From contig CAYJIL010000117.1 of the NCBI GenBank assembly GCA_964370235.1, positions 1 through 5,856 of the forward strand: a stretch of 5,856 bases of DNA, in the 5' to 3' direction. This stretch comes from CAYJIL01 sp964370235. GTDB taxonomy: Bacteria > Bacteroidota > Bacteroidia > Bacteroidales > Rikenellaceae. Position numbers and translations under genes: made by a program. Below the pieces are notes generated by a model. The model saw nothing but the letters and a program-made list of their open reading frames with translations. It ran no database searches and was not told the DNA's origin. Positions 1 to 5,856 of this stretch are shown here, piece by piece; position 1 is the first letter of the stretch, and the number at the start of each line of letters is the position of its first letter.

Positions 1-19
1 TTTGATACAAATTTCTAAC

Positions 20-55
20 AAAAGAGGCTGCTTCGAATTAATTCGAGACAGCCTC
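20..55 (-). terminator. Intrinsic terminator downstream of cysK
   Basis: A long inverted repeat runs from 24 to 55. The outer arms GAGGCTG (24-30) and CAGCCTC (49-55) pair perfectly. After one C/A mismatch and one wobble, the inner TTCGAAT/ATTCGA part continues almost to the centre. Read on the minus strand, the hairpin is followed at once by TTTTG, the layout of a factor-independent terminator. On the plus strand the following bases (ATCGCTATTTTATT) are a poor U-tract, so it acts mainly for minus-strand transcription. It lies about 100 bases after the cysK stop, with no convincing gene between them, so it most likely ends the cysK transcript. Confidence 0.8.
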
Positions 56-154
56 ATCGCTATTTTATTATCTTACCTCCTTGGTTATTGCAGCTAGAAG
101 ATAGGTTGCAAATCGTATTCCGCCATGTTTTGTATTGTCGCTTTTACTTAGCAC

Positions 155-1090
155 CTATTCTTTGTCAAACAGTGGAGTCGACAAATAACGTTCGCCCGTG
201 TCGGGCAGTAGCACCACTATGCGTTTTTGGCTGTACTCTGGCATTTGTGCCAATTTTGTTGTAGCAGCAAGTGCAGCACCCGACGAAATACCCACCAAGA
301 TACCCTCGGTAAGAGCCAAATTGCGAGCCGCTTGAGCAGCTTCGTCATCACTTACTGTAACAACCCTATCAACAATATCGGCATAGTAGTTGGCTGGTAC
401 AAAACCCGCTCCAATACCCTGAATTTTGTGCGCCGAGGGGCTACCACCCGACAAAACGGGCGAAGAGGCAGGCTCAACTGCTACAATCTCAATGGTTGAA
501 CGTTTTGTCTTTAGGTAACTTCCAACACCCGAAATAGTACCTCCCGTACCCACTCCTGCAACAAAAACATCAACACCGCCATCGGTATCATCCCATATCT
601 CGGGACCAGTGGTTTGAATGTGTGCATTTGGGTTGGCGCAGTTATCAAACTGAGCTAGGGTCACGGCATCTTCGCTCTCCTCTACCATGCGCTGAGCAGT
701 AGAGATAGCCCCCTTCATACCCTCAGCAGCAGGTGTTAACACTATTTGAGCACCCAATGCCAAAAGTATTTTACGACGCTCGATAGTCATCGACTCGGGC
801 ATAACCAGCGTTAAACGGTAGCCCATAGATGCACATATATATGCTAGAGCAATACCCGTATTACCACTTGTAGGCTCTATAATTTGTGAACCTTTTGTAA
901 TTAGTCCACGATTTTGGGCATCTTCGATCATAGATAACGCTGCCCTATCCTTTACGCTCGAAAGCGGATTGAAACTCTCTAGTTTAGCAATAATTGTTGC
1001 TTTTGCATCAACGCTCTGGCTCCAAGCACGAAGCTCAACTAGCGGTGTATGCCCCACTAGCTCTGTTATGCTACCAAAAATTTTTGACAT
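155..1090 (-). CDS. cysK: Cysteine synthase A (O-acetylserine sulfhydrylase)
   Basis: This PLP enzyme (fold type II) makes L-cysteine from O-acetyl-L-serine and sulfide in the cytoplasm, the last step of cysteine synthesis. The 311-residue product has the full family pattern. The Schiff-base lysine is K47 in NPLSSVKDR. The substrate loop TSGNTG spans residues 74-79, and the glycine-rich phosphate-cradle loop GVGTGGT spans 179-185. The GISSGA motif (267-272) carries the serine that contacts the PLP ring nitrogen. PDTGERYLS (296-304) is close to the C-terminus, as expected for CysK. The ATG start at 1090 gives the usual N-terminus (MSKIFGSITELVGHTPLVEL), and no extension is needed. It stops with TAG. 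It is transcribed alone: a terminator closes rnc upstream and another lies downstream. CysK and CysM are hard to separate by eye; length and motifs favour CysK. No key residue is missing. Confidence 0.96.
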   Translation of the reverse strand: MSKIFGSITELVGHTPLVELRAWSQSVDAKATIIAKLESFNPLSSVKDRAALSMIEDAQNRGLITKGSQIIEPTSGNTGIALAYICASMGYRLTLVMPESMTIERRKILLALGAQIVLTPAAEGMKGAISTAQRMVEESEDAVTLAQFDNCANPNAHIQTTGPEIWDDTDGGVDVFVAGVGTGGTISGVGSYLKTKRSTIEIVAVEPASSPVLSGGSPSAHKIQGIGAGFVPANYYADIVDRVVTVSDDEAAQAARNLALTEGILVGISSGAALAATTKLAQMPEYSQKRIVVLLPDTGERYLSTPLFDKE

Positions 1091-1400
1091 AGTATGAAAT
1101 TATTAAGTTCTCAAAAAAATAGATTAGTAGATAAAAAGTAAATCATCTATATTAAAAATAGAAAAACTGGTCATTTTATTGTTCACACACTATAAAAAAC
1201 TATGGCTGTACAATAAAAAGGCAAAATAGATGTAAAGTTTTGTTATACCATTACTTACTGCTAAATATTAAGTTAAAAAGTTAACAAATAATATTTCGAT
1301 TTATATAAGCACCTACTGCGCATTAGAGTCAATCTAAATTATGCTTCAGGGTAGTAATAACGTGCATAAAAGATTATCATTTTACACAGGTACTAATAAC
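1091..1400. other. AT-rich intergenic region upstream of cysK
   Basis: About 310 bases lie between the cysK start and the rnc terminator. A hand count of 1141-1260 gives about 25% GC. This stretch must contain the cysK promoter, since a strong terminator stands on its upstream side. I could not find an exact TAnnTTTG -7 box paired with a TTTG-like -33 element: T-rich near matches such as TATTTTG and TATTTTTTTG on the minus strand have the wrong spacing. I see no tRNA, riboswitch or convincing small gene. A 28-codon plus-strand ORF from 1341 has no supporting signal. Confidence 0.5.
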
Positions 1401-1441
1401 AAAAAAAGCAGGTTAAACCCAATGTGAGTTTAACCTGCTTT
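1401..1441 (-). terminator. Strong intrinsic terminator after rnc
   Basis: A perfect 14-bp stem (1405-1418 with 1428-1441, arms containing GCAGGTTAAAC and GTTTAACCTGC) encloses a 9-base loop. On the minus strand the stem runs straight into a T-tract of seven, three of which also pair in the stem. The stem begins 4 bases after the rnc stop codon, so it marks the end of the fabF-rnc transcript. The matching A-tract on the plus strand precedes the hairpin, so plus-strand termination is not expected to be efficient. Confidence 0.93.
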
Positions 1442-1444
1442 AGT

Positions 1445-2179
1445 TTATAGTACTATACGTAATTTTTCGATAGTGTTTTTGGCAGCTCGTTGACCTGCCT
1501 CTTTCTTTGATCCACCTATGCCATACCCTAGTTCTTGACCATCGATTGATGCAATTGCCACAAAATGTGGTTCTTGCTCACGATAGTTCTCTTCGGGACG
1601 GCAATCGATAATCAATTTCTTGCGTCTCTTTTGACACCACTCAATCAAGCGACTCTTATAGTCTGTCTCGGTTTCGAGCAGTTCTGAGAGGTTAACGTGT
1701 TTTGCAATTAGGCCATTAATAAGTATCCTATTTACATAGTTATATCCCTTGTCAAGATAGATAGCCCCGATAAGTGCCTCAAAGGCATCACCGTAAAGAT
1801 GTTTTCGATTACCCGAAAGCGAGCTTTGAACAATTACATATTCTTCAAGCCCAATCTTTGTTGCAAGCTCGTTAAGCGACTGACGACTAACGATTTTTGA
1901 ACGCATTTGTGTTAAAACACCCTCGTCCATTCCCGGAAAGTCGATATATAGCATATCCGATATAACTGCCTCAATGACAGCATCACCAAGATACTCCAAT
2001 CGCTCGTTATTCAACATCTCCCCACTATCTAAAACCACCGATGCCGACTTATGAATAAGCGCCATTTTGTAAAGGTCGATATTGCGAGGATATATGCCAA
2101 ACATCTTGTTAACCCCTTTGTAGTAAATCTTATCGTCGCCAAAGTTTGAACGAAGAAGATACAAAAGGAAGTCTACCAC
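1445..2179 (-). CDS. rnc: Ribonuclease III
   Basis: RNase III is a Mg2+-dependent endonuclease that cuts double-stranded RNA, including rRNA precursors and structured mRNAs. The 244-residue protein has the catalytic domain at about residues 30-165. The signature NERLEYLGDAV (58-68) supplies E59, E62 and D66, and GDAFEALIGAIYLD (130-143) supplies D131 and E134. A double-stranded-RNA-binding domain at about 173-242 ends in the typical SKKEAGQRAAKNTIEKL helix. All metal-binding residues are present. The chosen start is a GTG only 4 bases after the fabF stop. It gives a roughly 25-residue N-terminal extension before FGIYPRN, which from memory is normal for Bacteroidetes RNase III. The first in-frame ATG (2104, residue 26) would remove that extension and is the main alternative. 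With such close spacing and no Shine-Dalgarno, translation is probably coupled to fabF. A terminator follows directly. Confidence 0.95.
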   Translation of the reverse strand: MVDFLLYLLRSNFGDDKIYYKGVNKMFGIYPRNIDLYKMALIHKSASVVLDSGEMLNNERLEYLGDAVIEAVISDMLYIDFPGMDEGVLTQMRSKIVSRQSLNELATKIGLEEYVIVQSSLSGNRKHLYGDAFEALIGAIYLDKGYNYVNRILINGLIAKHVNLSELLETETDYKSRLIEWCQKRRKKLIIDCRPEENYREQEPHFVAIASIDGQELGYGIGGSKKEAGQRAAKNTIEKLRIVL

Positions 2180-2183
2180 TGTA

Positions 2184-3431
2184 TTATATCTTTTTAAAGA
2201 TCACTGTCGAGTTATGTCCACCAAAACCAAATGTGTTGCTTAGTGCGTAGTTAACTTCACGCTTTTGAGCCACATTCAAAGTAAGGTTTAGCTTAGAATC
2301 GATCTTTGGATCAAGATTTTCGTTGTTAATTGTTGGAGGTACAATTCCTTTGGTGATAGTCATAATAGAAGCAAGAGCCTCAATAGCACCAGCTGCACCC
2401 AAAAGGTGACCTGTCATACTCTTTGTTGAGCTAATGTTCATGTTATATGCATGATCGCCAAATGTCGAAAGAATACCATTAATCTCGGCAACATCACCCA
2501 CTGGTGTCGAAGTACCGTGTGTGTTAATGTAGTCGATATCTGCTGTTGTGATACCAGCATCCTCAATTGCACTCATCATAGATAGCTTAGCACCTGCACC
2601 ATCTGGGTGTGGAGCAGTTAGGTGATAAGCATCACCACTCATACCGCCACCTGCTAGCTCACAATAGATCTTAGCACCACGAGCAACAGCGTGCTCATAC
2701 TCCTCAAGAATAAGCGCACCAGCACCTTCGCCAATGACAAAACCGTCACGATCTACATCAAACGGACGAGACGCCTTTTGTGGCTCATCGTTGCGAGTAG
2801 AAAGCGCCATCATCGAACCAAAACCACCAACACCAGGCTCACAAATAGCAGCCTCAGAACCACCCGTTAGGATAAGGTCTGCCTTACCTAGACGAATAAG
2901 GTTAAATGCGTCGATCATAGAGTGATTACCCGATGAACATGCCGACACAGATGCGTAGTTAGGGCCACGGAAACCATATCTCATTGAGATGTGACCTGCA
3001 GCAATATCAATAATCATCTTTGGGATGAAGAATGGACTATATTTTGGGATACCGTTACCTTCAAGAAAGCTCTTAGTCTCTTGGTGGAAAGTTACTAGGC
3101 CACCAATACCCGACGCCCAAATAACACCACAGCGATCGCCGTTTACTGTTTCTAGGTTAAGGGCTGAATCTACCACTGCTTGCTCAGCTGCAACTAGTGC
3201 ATACTGTGTAAATAGGTCGTATTTACGTACCTCTTTGCGGTCGAAATGATCGGCACTGTTATATCCTTGGACTTGACAAGCAAATCTTGTTTTAAAGTTT
3301 GTAGCATCAAATCTTGTAATCGGTGATGCACCACTAACACCATTTTCTAGGTTTGTAAAAAACTCTTCAACACTGTTACCTAGTGGGTTAATTGTACCTA
3401 ATCCGGTTACGACAACTCGTCTTAGTTTCAT
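2184..3431 (-). CDS. fabF: 3-oxoacyl-[acyl-carrier-protein] synthase II
   Basis: FabF is a condensing enzyme of type II fatty-acid synthesis. It joins malonyl-ACP to a growing acyl-ACP with loss of CO2, working with the AcpP encoded upstream. From the ATG at 3431 the protein has 415 residues, the usual FabF length. The thiolase fold shows the acyl-accepting cysteine C165 (in SACSSG), the two active-site histidines H305 (NTHGTSTPVGD) and H342 (TGHLLGAAG), and the conserved K337 (STKSMTGH). The late glycine-rich GFGGHN loop is also present. The frame also opens at a GTG at 3449, which would add six residues (MLNLDN). I prefer the ATG because MKLRRVVVTGLGT is the standard family start. The gene is coupled to rnc (4-base gap) but separated from acpP by two terminators and a long spacer. 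Only one of its 32 isoleucine codons is ATA, suggesting high expression. Confidence 0.97.
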   Translation of the reverse strand: MKLRRVVVTGLGTINPLGNSVEEFFTNLENGVSGASPITRFDATNFKTRFACQVQGYNSADHFDRKEVRKYDLFTQYALVAAEQAVVDSALNLETVNGDRCGVIWASGIGGLVTFHQETKSFLEGNGIPKYSPFFIPKMIIDIAAGHISMRYGFRGPNYASVSACSSGNHSMIDAFNLIRLGKADLILTGGSEAAICEPGVGGFGSMMALSTRNDEPQKASRPFDVDRDGFVIGEGAGALILEEYEHAVARGAKIYCELAGGGMSGDAYHLTAPHPDGAGAKLSMMSAIEDAGITTADIDYINTHGTSTPVGDVAEINGILSTFGDHAYNMNISSTKSMTGHLLGAAGAIEALASIMTITKGIVPPTINNENLDPKIDSKLNLTLNVAQKREVNYALSNTFGFGGHNSTVIFKKI

Positions 3432-3705
3432 ATTATCTAAATTTAGCACTGTGAATTAGATACCCTTACTGCCGCCACAATGCAATTAAACGACTAATAT
3501 TTAGGGTACACTGGATGGCGAAAAATAACCATCAAATTTTCACAAGCTCTCTTTAAGCTGGGTAAATATTATGCCCCCTCCTAGTCACACGCTAGCCCAT
3601 CTCCTGGTTATAAAATGGGTCATGCCCACTCCACAAAAAGTGCTAGAATCTACTCTAGGTATGGTTCAAAACATTAGCCCGAATTGCTAAGAGGCTATAA
3701 TAATT
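3432..3705 (-). other. Long acpP-fabF spacer with possible structured leader
   Basis: This sequence, read on the minus strand, lies between the tandem terminators after acpP and the fabF start. It must hold the fabF promoter if the terminators are efficient, but I found no exact TAnnTTTG box; TAAATTTA at 3445-3438 is too close to the ATG. Positions 3541-3660 are about 46% GC by hand count, far above other gaps here. Short inverted repeats are frequent: TTAGC/GCTAA (3674-3678, 3686-3690), CTAGA/TCTAG (3643-3647, 3654-3658), TGGG/CCCA (3616-3619, 3625-3628), CCCAT/ATGGG (3596-3600, 3615-3619) and GATGG/CCATC (3514-3518, 3529-3533). Some of these exclude each other. I do not recognise a known riboswitch or RNA family, and no credible ORF is present. 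Confidence 0.35.
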
Positions 3706-3762
3706 AAAAAAAAACTAAACGACCATAATGCACGATGAATCGAGTTATAGTCGCTTTAGTTT
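3706..3762 (-). terminator. Second intrinsic terminator after acpP
   Basis: A long imperfect stem pairs 3712-3728 with 3745-3762 (arms AAACTAAACGAC and GTCGCTTTAGTTT, with one bulged C at 3754 and one C/A mismatch). It encloses a loop of about 16 bases. On the minus strand the stem ends in a run of nine T, three of them in the stem, then AATTA. It lies a few bases beyond a smaller hairpin that overlaps the acpP stop. Together they should sharply reduce read-through from acpP into fabF. Confidence 0.8.
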
Positions 3763-3764
3763 AT

Positions 3765-3786
3765 AAAAAAATCACGAGGTGTGATT
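3765..3786 (-). terminator. First, small terminator overlapping the acpP stop
   Basis: A 6-bp stem (3770-3775 AATCAC with 3781-3786 GTGATT) with a 5-base loop is followed on the minus strand by seven T (two of them in the stem). The stem starts inside the acpP stop codon. It is short and has only two G:C pairs, so alone it would be weak. In tandem with the larger hairpin at 3712-3762 it makes sense as a two-step terminator. Ribosomes finishing acpP could also mask it. Confidence 0.5.
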
Positions 3787-4021
3787 AGTTTTTCTTGCCT
3801 TCGATGTAAGTGATAGCGTCACCTACAGTAGTGATCTTCTCAGCATCCTCATCTGGAATTTGAATATCAAATTCTTTTTCGAACTCCATGATAAGCTCAA
3901 CTGTATCTAGTGAATCAGCACCTAGATCACCTGTGAAACTTGCAGTTGGAACAGCCTCAGCAGCCTCTACACCCAACTTCTCAACAATAATGTCAACAAC
4001 TTTGTTTGCAACTTCTGACAT
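3785..4021 (-). CDS. acpP: Acyl carrier protein
   Basis: This small acidic protein carries acyl chains on a 4'-phosphopantetheine arm through fatty-acid synthesis in the cytoplasm, and is the direct partner of FabF. The 78-residue length is typical. The attachment serine is S37 in the invariant GADSLD motif. Helix II (about DSLDTVELIMEFEKEFDIQIPDED) and a final helix after TTVGDAITYI match the four-helix ACP fold. The ATG at 4021 gives the expected start (MSEVANKVVDIIVEKLG). Its eight isoleucine codons are all ATT or ATC, none ATA, as expected for a very abundant protein. It has its own promoter region on the right, with a TAACTTTG box about 100 bases upstream, and two terminators on the left. 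It is therefore probably transcribed mainly as a short single-gene message. Confidence 0.97.
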   Translation of the reverse strand: MSEVANKVVDIIVEKLGVEAAEAVPTASFTGDLGADSLDTVELIMEFEKEFDIQIPDEDAEKITTVGDAITYIEGKKN

Positions 4022-4122
4022 AGTAATAATTTTTAAAAGTTTAACAATTTATAATTACATAGTTTACTTCTATGAACAATATTTTAAATTAAATATAACC
4101 CTACGGTTCATTCAATTTTCTG

Positions 4123-4130
4123 CAAAGTTA
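4123..4130 (-). promoter_or_regulatory. Putative Bacteroidetes -7 box for acpP
   Basis: The minus strand reads TAACTTTG here, an exact match to the Bacteroidetes sigma-ABfr -7 consensus TAnnTTTG. It lies about 100 bases upstream of the acpP ATG in a very AT-rich gap. Transcription would begin near 4117, giving a 5' leader of about 95 bases. I do not see a clean TTTG -33 element 19-21 bases further upstream; CTTTTA at 4160-4155 is the nearest and slightly too far. The assignment rests on the -7 match and position. Confidence 0.55.
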
Positions 4131-4203
4131 ATATATTTTAATTAAATTTGCATCTAAAAGTAGTTTTTTTTAGCACTAATTGTCTCAATTGATTTCTAAC
4201 CAC

Positions 4204-4794
4204 ATGAATATGAAGAACATAGCAATCCTAGCTTCGGGCAATGGAAGTAACGCTCAAAAGCTCATCGAATATTTTGATACAAATAGCGACATAAACGTCA
4301 GAGTAATAATCTCTAACAAAGAAAACGCCAAGGTGCTAGAGCGTGCTAAAGATGCAGGTATCGAGGCTGTTTACATAAATAATAGCACTATCTCAAAAGA
4401 TGATGTGCTGCTCCCAATGCTCATCGACTACAATATAGACATAGTAGTACTAGCGGGGTATCTTCAGCTAATTCCCGAGCAAATACTCAACCACTTCAAC
4501 CGAATGGTTGTCAACATACACCCTTCGCTTTTGCCCAAATATGGCGGCAAGGGAATGTATGGTGCAAATGTGCATCAGGCTGTGTACGACAATGGCGAGA
4601 GCGAATCGGGCATAACAATACACCTGCTATCGATGGAGTATGACAAAGGCGAAATACTTTTGCAAAAGAGCGTAGCCATTAGCCAAGACATGGGCCCACA
4701 AGAGATTGGCAAAGCAGTTCAGGTATTAGAACACAAATACTACCCTTTGGTTGTCGAGGCAATGTTAAAGGGTAACGACACAAAAACCTTATAA
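4204..4794 (+). CDS. purN: Phosphoribosylglycinamide formyltransferase (GART)
   Basis: PurN transfers a formyl group from 10-formyltetrahydrofolate to glycinamide ribonucleotide, the third step of purine synthesis. With the ATG at 4204 the protein has 196 residues, normal for PurN. The N-terminal phosphate-binding loop is ASGNGSN (about residues 10-16). The catalytic triad is visible as N104 and H106 in VNIHPSLLP, and D147 in EYDKGEIL. LAGYLQLIP (83-91) precedes it, and KYGGKGMYG is the Bacteroidetes-like form of the substrate loop. The frame opens upstream at a TTG (4180), but those residues do not look like PurN. ATGs at 4204 and 4210 are nearly equal choices; MKNIAILASGNGSN from 4210 is the classical start. 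It diverges from acpP and leads a probable two-gene unit with the aldolase 16 bases downstream. Eleven of 20 isoleucine codons are ATA, unlike fabF and acpP. Confidence 0.96.
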   Translation: MNMKNIAILASGNGSNAQKLIEYFDTNSDINVRVIISNKENAKVLERAKDAGIEAVYINNSTISKDDVLLPMLIDYNIDIVVLAGYLQLIPEQILNHFNRMVVNIHPSLLPKYGGKGMYGANVHQAVYDNGESESGITIHLLSMEYDKGEILLQKSVAISQDMGPQEIGKAVQVLEHKYYPLVVEAMLKGNDTKTL

Positions 4795-4810
4795 ACAATT
4801 ATATATAGCA

Positions 4811-5824
4811 ATGAAAAGTTTTGGAAGCGACAACCACTCGGGCATATCGCCACAAATAGTAGAGGCGATAGCTAGTGCAAATTTTGAGCACACTGGCGGC
4901 TATGGCCACGATAGTTACACAGAGCGTGCAAAAGAGATAATCGAGAGCACTTTTGGCAAATGTCAACAGTTTTTTGTTTTTAACGGCACAGGTGCAAACA
5001 TAGTTGCATTATCGTCTATCACACACAGTTACAACTCAATAATATGTGCAAAAACGGCTCACATTAATGTTGACGAATGTGGAGCACCCGAGAATTTCAC
5101 GGGCTGCAAGCTAGTAGCAATAGATACCAAAGACGGCAAGCTAAACTGCGATTTGGTGATGCCATATCTAAAAGATTTTAACGATCAGCACCATAACAAA
5201 CCAGCCGTTATATCAATATCACAACCCACAGAGCTTGGTACGCTATACACCGTTGAGGAGATAGATGCACTTGCCGAGCTGGCACACAGCCACTCGATGA
5301 AGCTACACATAGATGGCGCACGCCTTTCAAACGCCATTGCGGCACTTGGTTGCGACCCCAAAGACATGGTAAAAAACGTGGATGCACTATCGTTAGGTGG
5401 CACCAAAAACGGTCTTATGATTGGCGAAGTGGTACTACTATTTGGCAAAGAGGAGAACCCACACGCCATTTACCACCAAAAGCGAGCTATGCAACTTTTC
5501 TCAAAGAATAGATTTATTGCCGTACAATTTACCAGATATCTCGAAGATGGTTTATGGCTAAAAAACGCAAGCCATGCAAACCAAATGGCTAGCTACCTAA
5601 AAGAGCAGCTAGAGAGCATACCAACAGTCGAGATTGGCTACAAGGTAGAGACCAACGGAGTATTTGTAAACATGAGCTGGGATGCTATCAAAACACTAGA
5701 ACAAAGTTACTTATTCTATGTATGGAACGCAAGCATACCACAAATTAGGCTTATGACTTCGTTCGACACTACCAAAGAGGAGATAGACAACTTCATATCC
5801 GACCTTAGAAGCGCCATCAAGTAA
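4811..5824 (+). CDS. ltaE: Low-specificity L-threonine aldolase
   Basis: This PLP enzyme (fold type I, beta-eliminating lyase/aldolase group) splits threonine or allo-threonine into glycine and acetaldehyde. The 337 residues match the family length. The N-terminal FGSDNHSG is followed by YGHDSYTERA (31-40) and the cofactor phosphate loop NGTGAN (58-63). H84 in the AHI..DECGAPE motif is in the position of the ring-stacking histidine. D168 and R171 lie in HIDGAR, and the Schiff-base lysine is K199 in LSLGGTKNG. R313 in IRLMTSFDT fits the carboxylate-binding arginine. It starts at an ATG 16 bases after purN and has no clear promoter of its own, so co-transcription is likely. Glycine feeds GAR synthesis, which may explain the pairing. 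The symbol ltaE follows E. coli usage; stereospecificity cannot be read from sequence. No clear terminator is seen before the window ends. Confidence 0.92.
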   Translation: MKSFGSDNHSGISPQIVEAIASANFEHTGGYGHDSYTERAKEIIESTFGKCQQFFVFNGTGANIVALSSITHSYNSIICAKTAHINVDECGAPENFTGCKLVAIDTKDGKLNCDLVMPYLKDFNDQHHNKPAVISISQPTELGTLYTVEEIDALAELAHSHSMKLHIDGARLSNAIAALGCDPKDMVKNVDALSLGGTKNGLMIGEVVLLFGKEENPHAIYHQKRAMQLFSKNRFIAVQFTRYLEDGLWLKNASHANQMASYLKEQLESIPTVEIGYKVETNGVFVNMSWDAIKTLEQSYLFYVWNASIPQIRLMTSFDTTKEEIDNFISDLRSAIK

Positions 5825-5856
5825 CACCCCACGACCTAGTATTGCTAGTAAAATAT

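Noticed and set aside
227..499. A 90-codon plus-strand frame opposite cysK.
   Set aside because: Antisense shadow of cysK; it has no domain-like pattern and no start signal.
1341..1427. A 28-codon plus-strand ORF upstream of the rnc terminator.
   Set aside because: It runs into the loop of the rnc terminator hairpin, has no recognisable domain, and there is no promoter or neighbour supporting it.
3438..3445. TAAATTTA as a -7 box for fabF on the minus strand.
   Set aside because: It is only 6 bases from the ATG, would give an essentially leaderless message, and has no TTTG-like -33 element at the right distance.
3585..3623. A 12-codon minus-strand ORF (start at 3623) in the fabF spacer containing one Trp and two Arg codons, considered as a leader peptide.
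   Set aside because: Such short ORFs are expected by chance, no amino-acid biosynthesis gene follows, and there is no run of a single regulatory codon.
3661..3680. GGTTCAAAAC on the plus strand resembles a tRNA T-loop.
   Set aside because: No acceptor, D-arm or anticodon arm can be built around it, and it does not end in a plausible acceptor stem.
3888..4145. An 85-codon open frame on the plus strand opposite acpP.
   Set aside because: It is antisense to acpP over its first half and reads low-complexity AT-rich intergenic sequence in the second half; acpP is certain on the other strand.
5825..5856. CTAGTATTGCTAG after the aldolase gene as a terminator.
   Set aside because: Only a 4-bp stem with no T-tract; too weak to call.

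Overview
The window is a stretch of core, housekeeping chromosome, most likely from a member of the Bacteroidales (Bacteroidetes). Three things point there. Divergent purN | acpP-fabF-rnc is a gene order I know from Bacteroides and relatives. The proteins have Bacteroidetes-style details, such as the KYGGKGMYG loop in PurN, GFGGHN in FabF and an N-terminal extension on RNase III. There is also a TAnnTTTG-type -7 box upstream of acpP, and recognisable Shine-Dalgarno sequences are absent in front of the genes. I cannot name the genus.

Layout on the minus strand, right to left in transcription order: acpP (acyl carrier protein, 4021-3785); a pair of intrinsic terminators (3786-3706); an unusually long and GC-richer spacer; fabF (3-oxoacyl-ACP synthase II, 3431-2184); rnc (RNase III, 2179-1445), 4 bases after fabF; a strong terminator (1441-1401); an AT-rich gap of about 310 bases; cysK (cysteine synthase A, 1090-155); and a terminator near the left edge (55-20). 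On the plus strand, purN (GAR formyltransferase, 4204-4794) is followed after 16 bases by a low-specificity threonine aldolase gene (4811-5824). Both strands fire from the 182-base gap between acpP and purN.

Functionally, acpP and fabF serve fatty-acid elongation. rnc is the usual passenger of that cluster. purN and the aldolase may be linked through glycine: the aldolase makes it, and purine synthesis consumes it one step before PurN. cysK makes cysteine from O-acetylserine and sulfide.

I see no mobile element, CRISPR array, tRNA/rRNA gene, phage gene or defence system, and no clearly new system. The least ordinary part is the 353-base acpP-fabF spacer. Tandem terminators cut the usual operon there, and the sequence that follows is about 46% GC with many small inverted repeats, against about 18-25% GC in the other intergenic gaps. 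It could hold a structured leader or small RNA, but that is unproven.
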